Origin: Branchipolynoe longqiensis
Taxonomy: Eukaryota > Annelida > Polychaeta > Phyllodocida > Polynoidae
Reading direction: 5' to 3'
DNA length: 64,000 nucleotides
Assembly (NCBI GenBank): GCA_030323885.1
Contig: CM059192.1
Location: 68,088,785 to 68,152,784, forward strand
This document shows, in pieces, positions 47,201 through 56,200 of this stretch. The notes beneath the pieces are model-generated. The model saw only the letters and a list, made by a program, of their open reading frames with translations. It was not told where the DNA came from and did no database searches. Position 1 is the stretch's first letter; each line of letters opens with the position of its first letter. Made by a program: the position numbers and the translations under genes.

Positions 47201-47800
47201 AAGTCAGGGGGACAAGAGTTGGAATATTCAGACCGGTGTTCTGAAATAACAGGTGTGCTGTTACCGGGGAGACAATCAAATGTAACAAAGACAGTTTTTG
47301 CATTGTCAGCACATGGCAGGGGTTCAGTCATAAAGGGTCGCGAAAGACAGGTACAATTATTGTATATGAGGGAAGTTTTTGTGTGAATATTAAAAAGCTA
47401 TTTCTCATCTCTCTTTCAACCGTCCTACTTCCAAAGCATACATGTCGCCCCTACTCCAACCAGACGGGATGGCTGAATGAGTTAGAGCATCCGTCTCCCG
47501 TGTTGGTAGACCGTCACGAGTTTGAACCCTGGTTGAGTCAAACCAATGACATAAAAATTTATACCTGTCGCTTCCTAGCCAGGCGCTCGGCATTATTAGG
47601 ATAGGGCAGGGACTGGCTAGCTCAGTGTCAGGATAATGTGACTGAGTGGGATATGAGGTCATGGTGCTGGCGGCCTGGTTTCCCAGTGGGGCAGCACTAT
47701 AAAGTTGCCAAGAGTGCACACTGTCACAAGTCAGTACCTGTCCTGATATGACCGTAGATGTTTCTAGGACGTAAAACAAACAAACAAACAAACCTACTCC

Positions 47801-47845
<45 letters not shown>

Positions 47846-50134
47846 GCACGCACACACACCCGCACACGTACACACACCACATGCATACATGAGACCGGAC
47901 ACTGGCCGAATCAGTAGAGTGCAGACTTCCTGTGTGGAAGGTTGGGAGTTGGAATCCCAGACAAGTCAAACTACTGACTTATAAAATTGATACTTGTCGC
48001 TACCTAGCCTGGCGCTCGGCATTAATAGGATAGGGCAAGGACTGGTTAGCTCAGTATCAGGATAATGTGACTGTGTGGGATATCAGGATGTGGTGTCGGC
48101 AGCCTGGTCTCCCACTAGGGAACCACTATCAAGTCGCCATGCATGTGCACTGTCACAAGTTGGTACCCATCCTGATATGACCTTATATGTTGCTAGGATG
48201 CAAAACAACCGGCCAACTACATACATACATGAAACTGTGTGCTCTGTTTGCAGATCGAGGATGATGCCTACCAAGATGACCTGGGCTTCTCTGTTGGAAA
48301 TCTTGGAAGGAAGAACAATGGCAAGATCAGGGGGCCACCCGTTGATTCCAAGACAAAGGCCAGAATCTCCAAGACTTTACAAGTATGTATAGTTGGAATA
48401 GTAGTGTCGCGGGGGTGATGAAAATGGGAAATATTGTGTCTAGGGCAGGTTTCGAACCCACACTTCTTGCCATTCCAACCAGTGGTCCACAACTGGTTCA
48501 TCAAAGGCTGTGGTATGTGTTGTCCTGTCTGTGGGAAAGTGCATATAAAAGACCCCTTGCTGCTTATTGGAATGAGTAGCCTATGTGGCGGCAGCGGGTT
48601 TCCTGCGAAGAAATATGCCAGAATGACCATATGTTTGACGTCCAGTAGCCGATGATCAATGTGCTCTAGAGGCGTCGTGAAATAAAACAAGCTTTACTTT
48701 TCTTGCCATTCCGGGGCTATCGTGCGAACCATTAAATTATCTAGGCTCCCTGATGCAATCACCCTATCAATTCCTACCTCAGTACATGTCTGTGGTTCCT
48801 TCCCTGAGACGTTAGTGCAGACTCCTACAGTAGGTTAGAAGCTGCCGCATGTACATTTTATCTTAGGGCCGAGTCTAGTTGCAGCAACCACTGGTCAACG
48901 TGCCTCTTTTGTGTGCGCATGCTTTTTGTTTATTTTGATGCTGTGAATTGATTTAATGTTATTTTTTATAAACAAATATGTTAGATTGATCATTATAATC
49001 TACTTAATTTGAAGTAATTTTTTATTTTGAAGGGTTAATTGGAAAGATGCAAAATTAATTCTGGTGTGCATGTCAACGTGTTTGACATCATGGGCTTCGG
49101 CATTAGCAGGTTCTATTAAATTGACTTAGTATTCCCATCTATGGATACAGCAAAAAATGTGTAATGGAACATCAGTTGGATATTTAGGATTAAATCGAGG
49201 TGTTTGTAGCTTAAAAAACTACCGGTAATGTTTCGTAAGTCAGAATTTGTCATTTTGTAGGGAATATAATGTAGTCTTCATAGAGGATTGTATATTCTTC
49301 TCCTGTTGTCTTTTCAATTGAAGGTACTGATTATTTCTTTACTGAAATCAATCGATGTGTGACCTTTCTTCCATACCTGTGCCATCTCTTGGGAAATGTG
49401 CTGTTCTCATTGCCGTTCTGTTCTGTTTGTTTTTGTTTAATAGCAAAAGCTCTCCAAGCAGCAAAGTACGTGGGGAGGCAGTACAACGGTGAAGAAGCAG
49501 ATATCCGGCACCGCCTCCAGTGTGGCCTTCACCCCTCTACAGGTAAGCCATGTTGCTTTATGACTAGGTCCTAACAGGCTGCTTTTGTTTGGGAAATCAA
49601 ATTATTGTCCTTCTCTTTCTCCTTCTTCTTGGTGGAGCACAGGCTTCCCCTGTGGGAGATCGGGAGTTCGATTCCCGGTCGAGTTAAACCAATGACTTAC
49701 AAAATGTATACCTGTCGCTTCCTAGCTTGGCACTTAGCATTAATAGTATAGGGCAAGGACTAGATAGCTGAGTGTTTGGATAATGTGACTATGGGGGATA
49801 TCGGGTCACTGGCGGCCTAATTTCCCAGTGGGACAGCACTATCAATTCACCATGAGGGTGCACTGTCACAAGTTGGTACACCTCCTGATATGAAGCGACA
49901 AGTATCAATTAAATAAAGAATTGCAGTTTGAAGCAGGTTAAAAAAGTTAATTCTTAAGCTCGGTATTCTATCAGTTATTGAGAAGTGTTGTCTGTTAACC
50001 GTGGATTATTTCTTTTCTTTTCCTGTCTTCAGGGTTTGGAGATTGTGAATCCCCAAGCGGCTGAGTCCCGGGTACAAGAGACGAGTCAGAGATACTTCTC
50101 CTCCACCGGAGGTTTCTTCAAAGTGAAAAACTAA
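32053..50134 (+). CDS. PRPF31: PRPF31, U4/U6 small nuclear ribonucleoprotein Prp31 (13 coding exons, complete)
   Basis: Thirteen exons join with consistent phases into 1470 nt, encoding 489 residues (human protein 499). Prp31 binds U4 snRNA together with the 15.5K protein and is required for U4/U6-U5 tri-snRNP assembly in the nucleus. The start MSLADELLADLE is the family N-terminus, followed by an acidic stretch. Residues about 95-190 form the NOSIC/coiled-coil part (HKFVRD, RFPELESLV, ATIMVVSVTASTTQG). Residues about 190-310 form the Nop domain with FIAPNISTIVGASTAAKLMG and LSKMPACNVLVLGA. RKKRGGRRYRKMKERLG at about 349-365 is the nuclear localisation signal. The C-terminus keeps ISGTASSVAFTPLQGLEIVN. 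No break is seen, so the gene should be functional. It converges with the TRPA-like gene. Confidence 0.97.
33311..33362 (+). CDS. PRPF31: PRPF31 coding exon 2
   Basis: Follows the acceptor TTTATTTCAG. It encodes residues 57-73 (LKEILAQIDYYSKKNES) plus the first base of the next codon. Confidence 0.93.
33363..34096 (+). other. PRPF31 intron 2 with an AT-rich degenerate repeat and a MITE
   Basis: Positions about 33440-33670 consist of roughly 20-bp degenerate units around ATTTAGATATAGTTTT. A MITE with TTAAAGTTGCATAGTCCGAT and its inverted partner CATTGGACTATGCAGCTTTA spans 33706-34051. TTAA at both ends would suit a piggyBac-type target, though other copies lack it. Confidence 0.7.
34097..34183 (+). 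CDS. PRPF31: PRPF31 coding exon 3
   Basis: After TTTGCAG. It encodes AISGPVEVDPEYQLIVEANN and the following TVEIDNEI, matching the family block that ends in TVEIENEL, and ends one base into a codon before GTACGT. Confidence 0.95.
34437..34700. repeat. Dispersed 'CCTTGAA' repeat, copy 3 (PRPF31 intron 3)
   Basis: Contains GGTCTGTACGGGGCCAGAAA, CCCATTTCAAGGCCTTGAAA and CACATGTGTACGGACTG, just upstream of exon 4. Confidence 0.7.
34753..34850 (+). CDS. PRPF31: PRPF31 coding exon 4
   Basis: Encodes residues 103-135: NVIHKFVRDSYYKRFPELES and the following LVQQPLEYVKTVK. It ends in phase 0 before GTAATT. Confidence 0.96.
34851..36089 (+). other. PRPF31 intron 4 with SINE fragments and a possible solo LTR
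   Basis: Reverse family A SINE fragments lie at 35020-35096 and 35940-36018. The stretch 35290-35780 contains CCAATAAAGCTCAA (35748-35761) and looks like an LTR end or other transcribed repeat, but no clear TG...CA boundaries or target duplication were identified. Confidence 0.45.
36090..36196 (+). CDS. PRPF31: PRPF31 coding exon 5
   Basis: After CCTGACCAG. It encodes ELGNRIEKSK and then ATIMVVSVTASTTQG, the invariant end of the NOSIC part, and stops two bases into a codon before GTGAGT. Confidence 0.96.
36382..36575 (+). mobile_element. Family A SINE, 5'-truncated (PRPF31 intron 5)
   Basis: Starts at GGACAAGGACTGGTTGGCTC and keeps the body 3' half and the AACAAACAAAAACAA tail. Confidence 0.8.
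36720..36771 (+). CDS. PRPF31: PRPF31 coding exon 6
   Basis: After TTTATTTAG. It encodes IKLTHQEMETLCEACDM, ending in phase 0 at ATG|GTAAGT. The human counterpart also ends EACDM. Confidence 0.95.
36772..37610 (+). other. PRPF31 intron 6
   Basis: AT-rich. The last part (about 37500-37587) is a fragment of the AAAGTTGCATAGTCCGATG MITE family (ATTTAATCTGATTATGCAAC). No other gene is seen. Confidence 0.5.
37611..37728 (+). CDS. PRPF31: PRPF31 coding exon 7
   Basis: Encodes residues 189-227, AIELTEYKK then VESRMGFIAPNISTIVGAST, the first half of the Nop domain. It ends one base into a Gly codon. Confidence 0.96.
38224..38381 (+). CDS. PRPF31: PRPF31 coding exon 8
   Basis: Encodes residues 228-280 with AGGLTNLSKMPACNVLVLGA and LPHTGYVYYSDIV, the core of the Nop RNP-binding domain. 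It ends in phase 0 before GTAAGA. Confidence 0.97.
38425..38660 (+). repeat. (TC)n/(CCCTCT)n low-complexity tract
   Basis: A pyrimidine tract of mixed TCTCCC and TC units right after the exon 8 donor. A second one (CTCC/CCCTCCT units) fills about 38905-39045. Ser/Leu/Pro-only frames here are artefacts. Confidence 0.9.
38659..38900. mobile_element. MITE (GGCCCGGTCACATGCACG ends) with nested SINE fragment
   Basis: The left end TTAAGGCCCGGTCACATG and right end CGTATGTGACCAGGCG are inverted. The interior is built from repeated GTAGTTGAACGT and its complement. A 58-bp reverse fragment of SINE family A (38779-38836) is inserted within it. Confidence 0.7.
39534..39894. mobile_element. MITE, AAAGTTGCATAGTCCGATG family
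   Basis: Left end AAAGTTGCATAGTCCGATGG and right end CATCGGACTATGCAACATTA. The interior matches the copy at 33706-34051 (GAGATAAATATATTAGGTTG, AAACTCTGACACCATA). Other fragments of the family: 40715-40955, 48950-49205, 51548-52059, 62378-62470. Confidence 0.8.
39956..40182 (+). CDS. PRPF31: PRPF31 coding exon 9
   Basis: Encodes residues 281-355: DLRKKAARLVAAKVTLAARV, then EPPPVKQVKPLPAPI and RKKRGGR. It ends two bases into an Arg codon. The donor lies inside a (GT)n microsatellite (GAG|GTGTGTGTGTG), an uncommon context. Confidence 0.96.
40183..40478 (+). repeat. (GT)n-rich tract at the exon 9 donor
   Basis: Interrupted GT and GTGTCAGTGTGT repeats start at the first base of intron 9. Confidence 0.9.
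40480..40712. repeat. 'CCTTGAA' repeat copy 4 and family B SINE fragment
   Basis: 40480-40627 matches the repeat at 17405 (GGTCCGTACGGGGCCTGGAA). 40628-40712 is a reverse fragment of SINE family B (CTTGTCTGAGAGGTCAGTAC). Confidence 0.65.
41104..41176 (+). CDS. PRPF31: PRPF31 coding exon 10
   Basis: Encodes YRKMKERLGMTDMRKMANRM then NFAE, completing the nuclear localisation region. It ends in phase 0 before GTAAGT. Confidence 0.96.
41399..41716 (+). mobile_element. Family A SINE (PRPF31 intron 10)
   Basis: Head CAGGTCGCGGTGGCCAAATT, decayed B box (GAGTTAGAAACTC) and a full body with the short tail AACCCCAACCGACAAAC. Confidence 0.85.
41760..45800 (+). repeat. Tandem array of about 540-bp units in PRPF31 intron 10
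   Basis: A core containing GGAAGGTTTTCCCAGCGAGA, CAGTTATCAGGTGTGAGCGT and GGCTCATGTATCATACTGC starts its CAGTTATC block at 41882, 42425, 42973, 43521, 44044, 44601, 45126 and 45732; a ninth is at 46832. Spacing is 523-606 bp. The first units are almost identical, and the last diverge in the linker while the core of about 150 bp stays alike. No exon is seen inside; minus-strand open frames of 72-101 codons occur only in some units. Confidence 0.9.
45883..46070. mobile_element. Tc1/mariner-like MITE, CAGTGAACC ends (also 46984-47171)
   Basis: The ends CAGTGAACCGATGTATTAAC and GCGTTATAACGGGGCTTCACTG are imperfectly inverted and sit between TA dinucleotides. The second copy at 46984-47171 is part of the segmental duplication. 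Confidence 0.7.
46253..46430. mobile_element. Tc1/mariner-like MITE, CAGTAAAACC ends, copy 1
   Basis: A 178-bp element with CAGTAAAACCTCTCTAAATT and its inverted partner TTAGAGAGGTTTTACTG, bounded by TA. No transposase. Confidence 0.8.
46433..46610. mobile_element. Tc1/mariner-like MITE, CAGTAAAACC ends, copy 2
   Basis: Also 178 bp, head-to-tail with copy 1 and sharing the single TA between them. Decayed relatives lie at about 52627-52700 and 53338-53487. Confidence 0.8.
47458..47792 (+). mobile_element. Young family A SINE with target-site duplication
   Basis: Complete, with the 11-bp repeat CCTACTCCAAC at 47450-47460 and 47793-47803. A (CA)n microsatellite (about 47803-47842) follows directly. 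Confidence 0.85.
47892..48215 (+). mobile_element. Family A SINE just upstream of PRPF31 exon 11
   Basis: A complete body whose head starts GAGACCGGACACTGGCCGAA. It ends about 38 bp before exon 11, leaving a short stretch with the TGTTTGCAG acceptor. Confidence 0.85.
48254..48382 (+). CDS. PRPF31: PRPF31 coding exon 11
   Basis: Encodes residues 381-423: IEDDAYQDDLGFSVGNLG through KTKARISKTLQ. Phase 0 at both ends. Confidence 0.96.
48402..48822 (-). mobile_element. Family B SINE interrupted by a family C SINE
   Basis: The reverse family B copy runs from GGGGGTGATGAAAATGGGAA to GAGACGTTAGTGCAGACTCC. A plus-strand family C SINE (48474-48702) sits inside it, flanked by the duplication TTCTTGCCATTCC (before 48474 and after 48702). 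Confidence 0.8.
48474..48702 (+). mobile_element. Family C SINE (nested)
   Basis: The body from GTGGTCCACAACTGGTTCAT to AGGCGTCGTGAAATAAAACA matches the copy at 9774. The 13-bp duplication TTCTTGCCATTCC defines its edges. Confidence 0.85.
49444..49542 (+). CDS. PRPF31: PRPF31 coding exon 12
   Basis: Encodes residues 424-456: QKLSKQQSTWGGSTTVKKQ then ISGTASSVAFTPLQ. Phase 0 at both ends. Confidence 0.96.
49631..49900 (+). mobile_element. Family A SINE, ends truncated (PRPF31 intron 12)
   Basis: Lacks the A box, keeps GTTCGATTCCCGGTCGAG and the body, and stops after CCTGATATGA. Confidence 0.8.
50033..50134 (+). CDS. PRPF31: PRPF31 coding exon 13 with stop
   Basis: Encodes residues 457-489: GLEIVNPQAAESRVQETSQR, then YFSSTGGFFKVKN and TAA. 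The human protein runs ten residues longer overall. Confidence 0.97.
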   Translation, partial: GLEIVNPQAAESRVQETSQRYFSSTGGFFKVKN

Positions 50135-51440
50135 TTACTTACTACCACTGTACCAGGCATAAGAAGAACAAGAATGTGCTCTGAAAAAATATGTGTTCAA
50201 ATTGTAGTTTATTTAATTTATAACTTCTCTTTTTGGTTTGTTAACCAAACCGGTTCGTACTGGTTATAAACAACCTAAAAAGTATACATTTGTCAAAATG
50301 CAATTTTAATTTATAATTTTTTTTTTTTTATTGAGGTTGTATTTATACTGTCCATAGCATGTAAGCCCGGGTACCCAGGCTTGTTTTCAATGCTGGCCAG
50401 CTGTAGTTTTGATGTTGTTAAGTACAGAAAAGTCCTACTCTTGTACAAAAAGTACTAAACGTTATGGATGTCAATATATTGGAAAACATGTTTATTTCTA
50501 AAATTGATCTTTATTTGGTATAATTCTTTTTTTTAAACAAAAAAACAACTGATGTCCCGATGTTTCATATGTTCTTTGAAAGGTGACATTTGGTGTCATT
50601 TTGAAATAGTTTCTCATGGTTACTGCAGACAGACAATAATTTTGGGTCAACCACGGCTGTCCTCCAAAGATCACATTGGAATTTTCCCCCAGCTGATGGG
50701 CAATAGGACTAGTCGAGCATACTCAGAACCAGGAATTATTGATGCTGAAAAAGCTGTGGAATTTCTTCATTTGGTCGTTAAAAAACAGTTTTAATGGTCC
50801 TAAGAGGTACTTAAAATGTCATTTTTAAAAAACCCTGAAAAAGAGATATTATTGTATTCTTGACATGAACTCCGTATTTCAGATAACTGAGAAATCTGCT
50901 AAATTATTTTGTGTGGTTGTATATGTATAACGGTTTCTGGACGTTAGATGTGGTCGTTGTATTTGATATTGTCTGATCAAATGTGTCAGATATATAGAAG
51001 ATTGTAGGGGTTAGACAGATCAAAGATAGTTATCTTCTAATCATGCAGGTCTTTATATTATTGAACATTCTGTCATGTCTTATTTGTATCTGCTAGATGT
51101 ATAAACATTATTTTTCAACTCACTGAACTTTTATTTGAAATAATGGAAACAAAGACAAAGCCAAGTGGATATAATTCCGTGATTAAATTACCATTCCGGA
51201 ATGACATTATATTTATTATTTTAATATGACCACTCTTATAAATTAATGAAACCTGGAACTTGCCATCAACAAAGAATTGTTAGAAGGGGGAAGAAGCAAA
51301 AGCTGTATTTGTTTGACTTTGTATATTTGGTTGTTGAATCAGTGATAAATCAATGAAATCAACTAAATCTTGACTTGACTTTGCTCATTTCTCTTGGCAG
51401 AAAATCTAGTAAGTAATAAATAAAAGGCACATCCACCCAC
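50135..51440 (+). other. PRPF31: PRPF31 3' UTR (inferred)
   Basis: AT-rich, with overlapping poly(A) signals AATAAA at 51415-51420 and 51419-51424. An 80-codon open frame at 50552-50794 has no detectable family features and is taken as untranslated. Confidence 0.5.
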
Positions 51441-52700
51441 CTGGGTATTTTAGTCCTATACTATTTTGGTTTTCTGCCTTTATTGGTCTAAATATGTTCA
51501 TGATTGAAAATCAATAGAGTGGTGGATTTCCTGATGAAAAGATTTGTTTAAAGCTGCATAGTCTGATGAAAAGCATCAAATCTGTTAAAAACCAAACCCA
51601 CATACCTAGGTTCTATTCTATATATCAAACTTAGAGACTGGTGCATTTATTAAGCATTTGTTGCTGTCTAGAAGGGAAGTGAATCTAATAGAACATGAAG
51701 TCTAAAATGTCAAAATTCTGACGCCTGCCAAAATATAATTAGCATATTTTCACTTCAAATATATCCAAATTATCCACTTATGATAAAAGTTACTTCAAAG
51801 TAAAGTATAGCAACCTAATATACAAATGTGATGTATAAGCACTATGCGAGTATAAAGACACAAAAGGGATTATATATTTATTTCCTACCTTATTATTGAT
51901 GGGGTGGTTTACTTGATGTATGTGCCCCCCTCCAACCACGTGACCAGTGGCACCACCATCAGCACGCTTCTATCCTGGATGCTACAGTCACTTACTTGCA
52001 CCCGAGATTTCTTTTTTTTTTAAGCAGAAACTCGAAAGCATCGGACTATACAACTCTAAGAGAAATTATATTGCTTATGGAAACTACTTTTATTTAAATG
52101 GATCACTCCGATTTCACAATTAGGCTAATGTGCATACCTTCCAAAATAAATAGAAATCATAATTTTAAAATGACTTGTCTTCTATGCCTTTTTATTACAA
52201 ATATTATCAGTCAACATTTACTTCAGAAACTCGTTCATTATTCAATAATAGCAGTTTCAAGTCGAACAAAGTGCATAAATATACATACAGGGTATATACT
52301 ACATACATAGACAATAAATATTTGGTGTAACAAAAAGGAACTTATGCATCACAAAATACTGGTTGATAATAATTATCTGCTCTAAAATATTAATTAAATA
52401 TAATTCTATGTCACGATTCTGTTTATTATACATGCTCATTGTAATAAGATAGTAAATAATACGACCCCGTATGTTCACCCTTATTATTTATTATATCATG
52501 ATAAATTATGCAATCTGTTGACAGAACAAAGTAATACTGGCCTAAATATGTACAACTGTTCTATCCGTCAAATCTCTTCAATATTTTAATTGATGGACTT
52601 TTTATTAGCTTGTCAATCAACCAACTATACGGTAAAACCTCTCTAAATCGACTGACCATGGGACCGACTACATGGTCCATTTATGGAGGATGTCGGTTTA
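51441..52700. other. Intergenic between convergent genes; MITE relics
   Basis: An AAAGCTGCATAGTCTGATG MITE spans about 51548-52059 with foreign sequence inside. TTTATT motifs (for example 52088, 52486) could be minus-strand poly(A) signals for the TRPA-like gene. A MITE end (GGTAAAACCTCTCTAAATCG) is at 52631. Confidence 0.45.
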
Positions 52701-52734
52701 GGGACTACTTTTATCATTACAATGTGTGTGATGA

Positions 52735-53104
52735 GGTTGGCATGGCCCTACAATTGTTCTGTGCAGTTGTCTCTATCCAGGTGTGGCGATGGATGAGGGG
52801 CTTGGATTATGTAGCACAGAACTCATACCGTGACTGAATTGAGTGAGGGGTGGGTGGGTGAATGTGTGTGTGTGGGTTGGCATGGCCCTACAATTGTTCT
52901 GTGGAGTTGTCTCTATCCAGCTGTGGCGATGGATGAGGGTCTTGGATTATGTTGCACAGAACTCATACCGTGACTGAGTTGAGAGGGAGTGAGTGGGTGG
53001 GTGAATGTGTGTGTGTGGGTTGGCATGGCCCTACAATTGCTCTGTAGAATTGCCTCTGTCTAGGCGTGGCGTTGGAGGAGGGGCTTGGATTATGTTGTCA
53101 TACA
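52735..53104 (-). repeat. Tandem copies of the TRPA-like C-terminal coding tail
   Basis: Two units of about 140 bp lie downstream of the stop codon and repeat its last coding segment (53031-53104). Translated on the minus strand they read IIQxPHPSPxLDRDNxTEQL and stop, against IIQAPPPTPRLDRGNSTEQL in the exon. The reading frame and stop are kept in both copies. Between them are GTGAGTGGGTGGGTGAATGT-like stretches. Confidence 0.8.
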
Positions 53105-53238
53105 TGGAGAGCTGGTCCGGGTTCATGAGGATGGAAGAGGCCTCCAAAGCTCCGCCGAGATTGTCAACCTTGAGCCGGGCTCCGATTTGCTGCAGGATGG
53201 CGAGCTGCTGCTGTTGCGTGCCCTGCATGCTCCTCATC
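53031..53238 (-). CDS. TRPA-like terminal exon
   Basis: After GGTTTTCAG. It encodes MRSMQGTQQQQLAILQQIGA, then GALEASSILMNPDQLSMYDN and the tail up to STEQL and TAG. Confidence 0.85.
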
Positions 53239-56200
53239 CTGAAAACCATGTGTTACTTTGATTCAGGGATGCTGCTTTCTCCTTGGCTAAATGAAACCCA
53301 ATACCACAGAGTCACTAGAATACAGCTTCGTTGTGAATACAATAAAACCTCTCTAAACCCCAACCTCCAAAGGTCGATCACTCTCCTATACCAATCGCTT
53401 TATTTGGGTCAGAACAATACCATTGTAACCATATTCTAACTCCCTAAACCGACCTTAAAGTCGGTCAATTTAGAGGTTTTACTGTAGTTTAAAGTTTTTA
53501 CTGTAAAGGGTCATCTTTGGAGATATTTAAAGTAAAAATTTGTTAAATTAATTTCGGTGTGCACACCAAAATGCCAGAGATAGGTTTTATTTACCTGTTC
53601 TGTCGCTGATGGTATGCCCGCTTCATGCCCTCAATAGTATAGGCTGGACATAGGCTTTGTTTACCTGTTCTGTTGCTGATGGTACACCCGCTACATGCCC
53701 TCTATAGGCCAGACATAGGCTTTGTTTACCTGTTCTGTTGCTGATGGTACACCCGCTCCATGCCCTCTATAGGCCAGACAGGCTTTGTTTACCTGTTCTG
53801 TTGCTGACGGTATGACCGCTCCATGCCCTCTATCCGCTCCATGAGCTTGTCTTTCTGTTCTCTGTGGATAAACTGAACATTTCCTGTCCTTCCAATGGAT
53901 ATGCGTTTGATCTGAAACAAGAACCCAAAAGAAAATATCAAAATAATTCGACCGAAGATCAAATCTGACATTGGGATGTGAAGCTTACGCTGAGCTAGAT
54001 TCTCACAGAAGGGATTAAATTTAATTTATTCTTTTTCAAATTTGAAATGCACTATGTATAGCATTTACATATATACAAATTTCCTCCAGTGTGTGACATG
54101 AGGGAGGCGCCCGCCCAGCAATTTACCCAACAGCTGTGAGGGGGGCACTCCACCAATGCGCAAGAGGAAATATAGGATGTACATGTGACCCTTGTATTTA
54201 TACTCGTATAATGCGTTATACATCACATATATATGGTAACCTATGACCATGTACGGAATGCCCTCCAATATGAAAGTTTGGAAATGGCCACCCTAGCACA
54301 GAGGTGTTTTGTTTATTAATTAAAGCACCAAATTAAGATACAATGCATTAATATATTAGTTTTGATTGATTGGTAGTTCCTTTTCGCCGTGTCGGCAGCA
54401 TAGGCCATATTCACGGCGACTATATTAGTAAAAGCTAGTTCATCTTTTTTCTATCTATGTGTCTCCATACCTGAGAGCTCCTTCCTCACTCACCTACTCT
54501 GTTGGACATTCACCCAACTTCCGATCGTTTAAACATCATGTTACGATTACCTTCTGCTCCAGTACCTGATTGTTCAAACAGCGTGTTGTCATTACCTTCT
54601 GCCAGTAGTACCTGATTGTTCAAACAGCGTGTTGTCATTACCTTCTGCTCCAGTACCTGATTGTTCAAACAGCGTGTTGTCATTACCTTCTGCTCCAGTA
54701 CCTGATTGTTCAAACAGTGTGTTGTCATTACCTTCTGCCAGTAGTACCTGATTGTTCAAACAGCGTGTTGTCATTACCTTCTCCCAGCAGTACCTGATTG
54801 TTCAAAAAGTGTGTTGTAATTACCTTATGCCAACAGTATGTGATTGTTCAAACAGCATGTTGCTATTACCTTTTGCTCCAGTACCTGATTGTTCAAACAG
54901 CGTGTTGTCATTACCTTCTGCCAGTAGTACCTGATTGTTCAAACAGCGTTTTGTCATTACCTTCTGCCAGCAGTACCTGATTGTTCAAACAGCGTGTTGT
55001 AATTACCTTATGCCAACAGTACGTGATTGTTCAAACAGCATGTTGCTATTACCTTTTGCTCCAGTACCTGATTGTTCAAACAGCGTGTTGTCATTACCTT
55101 CTGCCAGTAGTACCTGATTGTTCAAACAGCGTGTTGTAATTACCTTATGCCAGCAGTATGTGATTGTTCAAACAGCATGTTGCTATTACCTTTTGCTCCA
55201 GTACCTGATTGTTCAAACAGCGTGTTGTCATTACCTTCTGCCAGTAGTACCTGATTGTTCAAACAGCGTGTTTTAATTACCTTATGCCAGCACTATGTGA
55301 TTGTTCAAACAGCGTGTTGTCATTACCTTCTGCCAGTAGTACCTGATTGTTCAAACAGCGTTTTGTCATTACCTTCTGCCAGTAGTACCTGATTGTTCAA
55401 ATAGTGTGTTGTCATTACCTTATCCCAGCAGTACCTGATTGTTCAAACAGCATGTTGCTATTACCTTTTGCCCTAGTACCTGATTGTTCAATGTTCAAAC
55501 AGCGTGTTGTCATTACCTTCTGCCAGTAGTACCTGATTGTTCAAACAGCATGTTGCTATTACCTTTTGCTCTAGTACCTGATTGTTCAATGTTCAAACAG
55601 TGTGTTGTCATTACCTTCTGCTCCAGTACTTGATTGTTCATACAGCATGTTGCCATTACCTTATGCCAGCAGTACCTGATTGTTTAAACAGCGTGTTGCT
55701 ATTACCTTCTGCCAGCAGTACCTGTTGTTCTCGTTAGGCTTAATGATGGCCCGCCTAACATAGGTGCGTCTCTGCAACCATCGAGGCATGGTGTTCTCAA
55801 AGTTGGATAGTAGGTCCACCTGCAATCAGCCCAATCGATGAAATTAAAGCATTAATTTAAATAAATAAAAAAGAAAGATAAAGAAAAGGTGGATTATCCA
55901 ATGGTTATATCCCAGATAGCACAGAGCCGTTGGGCCGACGGTGGCAAACGACGTTGGGCTAATGTTGTTTTGCCCAGTGACCCACCATTGGCCCAACGGT
56001 GGCAAGCCACCCATATCAGCATATGCCACCATTGGCCCAACGGTGGCCCAACAGTGGAAAGCTACCCAGCCAGCAAAAAACATAGGACCCATATGGGTTA
56101 TGTTGTGGACCCCATAAGGTTTTTTCAAAGAGGAATCTCTGGATACCACATGGAGAAGATATGTTTCCTGTGTAACAAAGCAGTTACCACAGATGACACT

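Larger units (their letters stand above)
45593..47220 (+). repeat. 527-bp segmental duplication (two direct copies)
   Basis: 45593-46119 and 46694-47220 have the same length and near-identical sequence, from TGTGCGATGAATAAGAGTGA to GGGGGACAAGAGTT. Each carries one array core and one CAGTGAACC MITE. A neighbouring 80-bp block (GAATATTCAGACCGGTGTTC) is also doubled at 46617 and 47222. Confidence 0.85.

Noticed and set aside
50552..50794. 80-codon ORF downstream of PRPF31
   Set aside because: It lies in the presumed 3' UTR on the same strand, has no family features, and no splice sites or poly(A) signal of its own.
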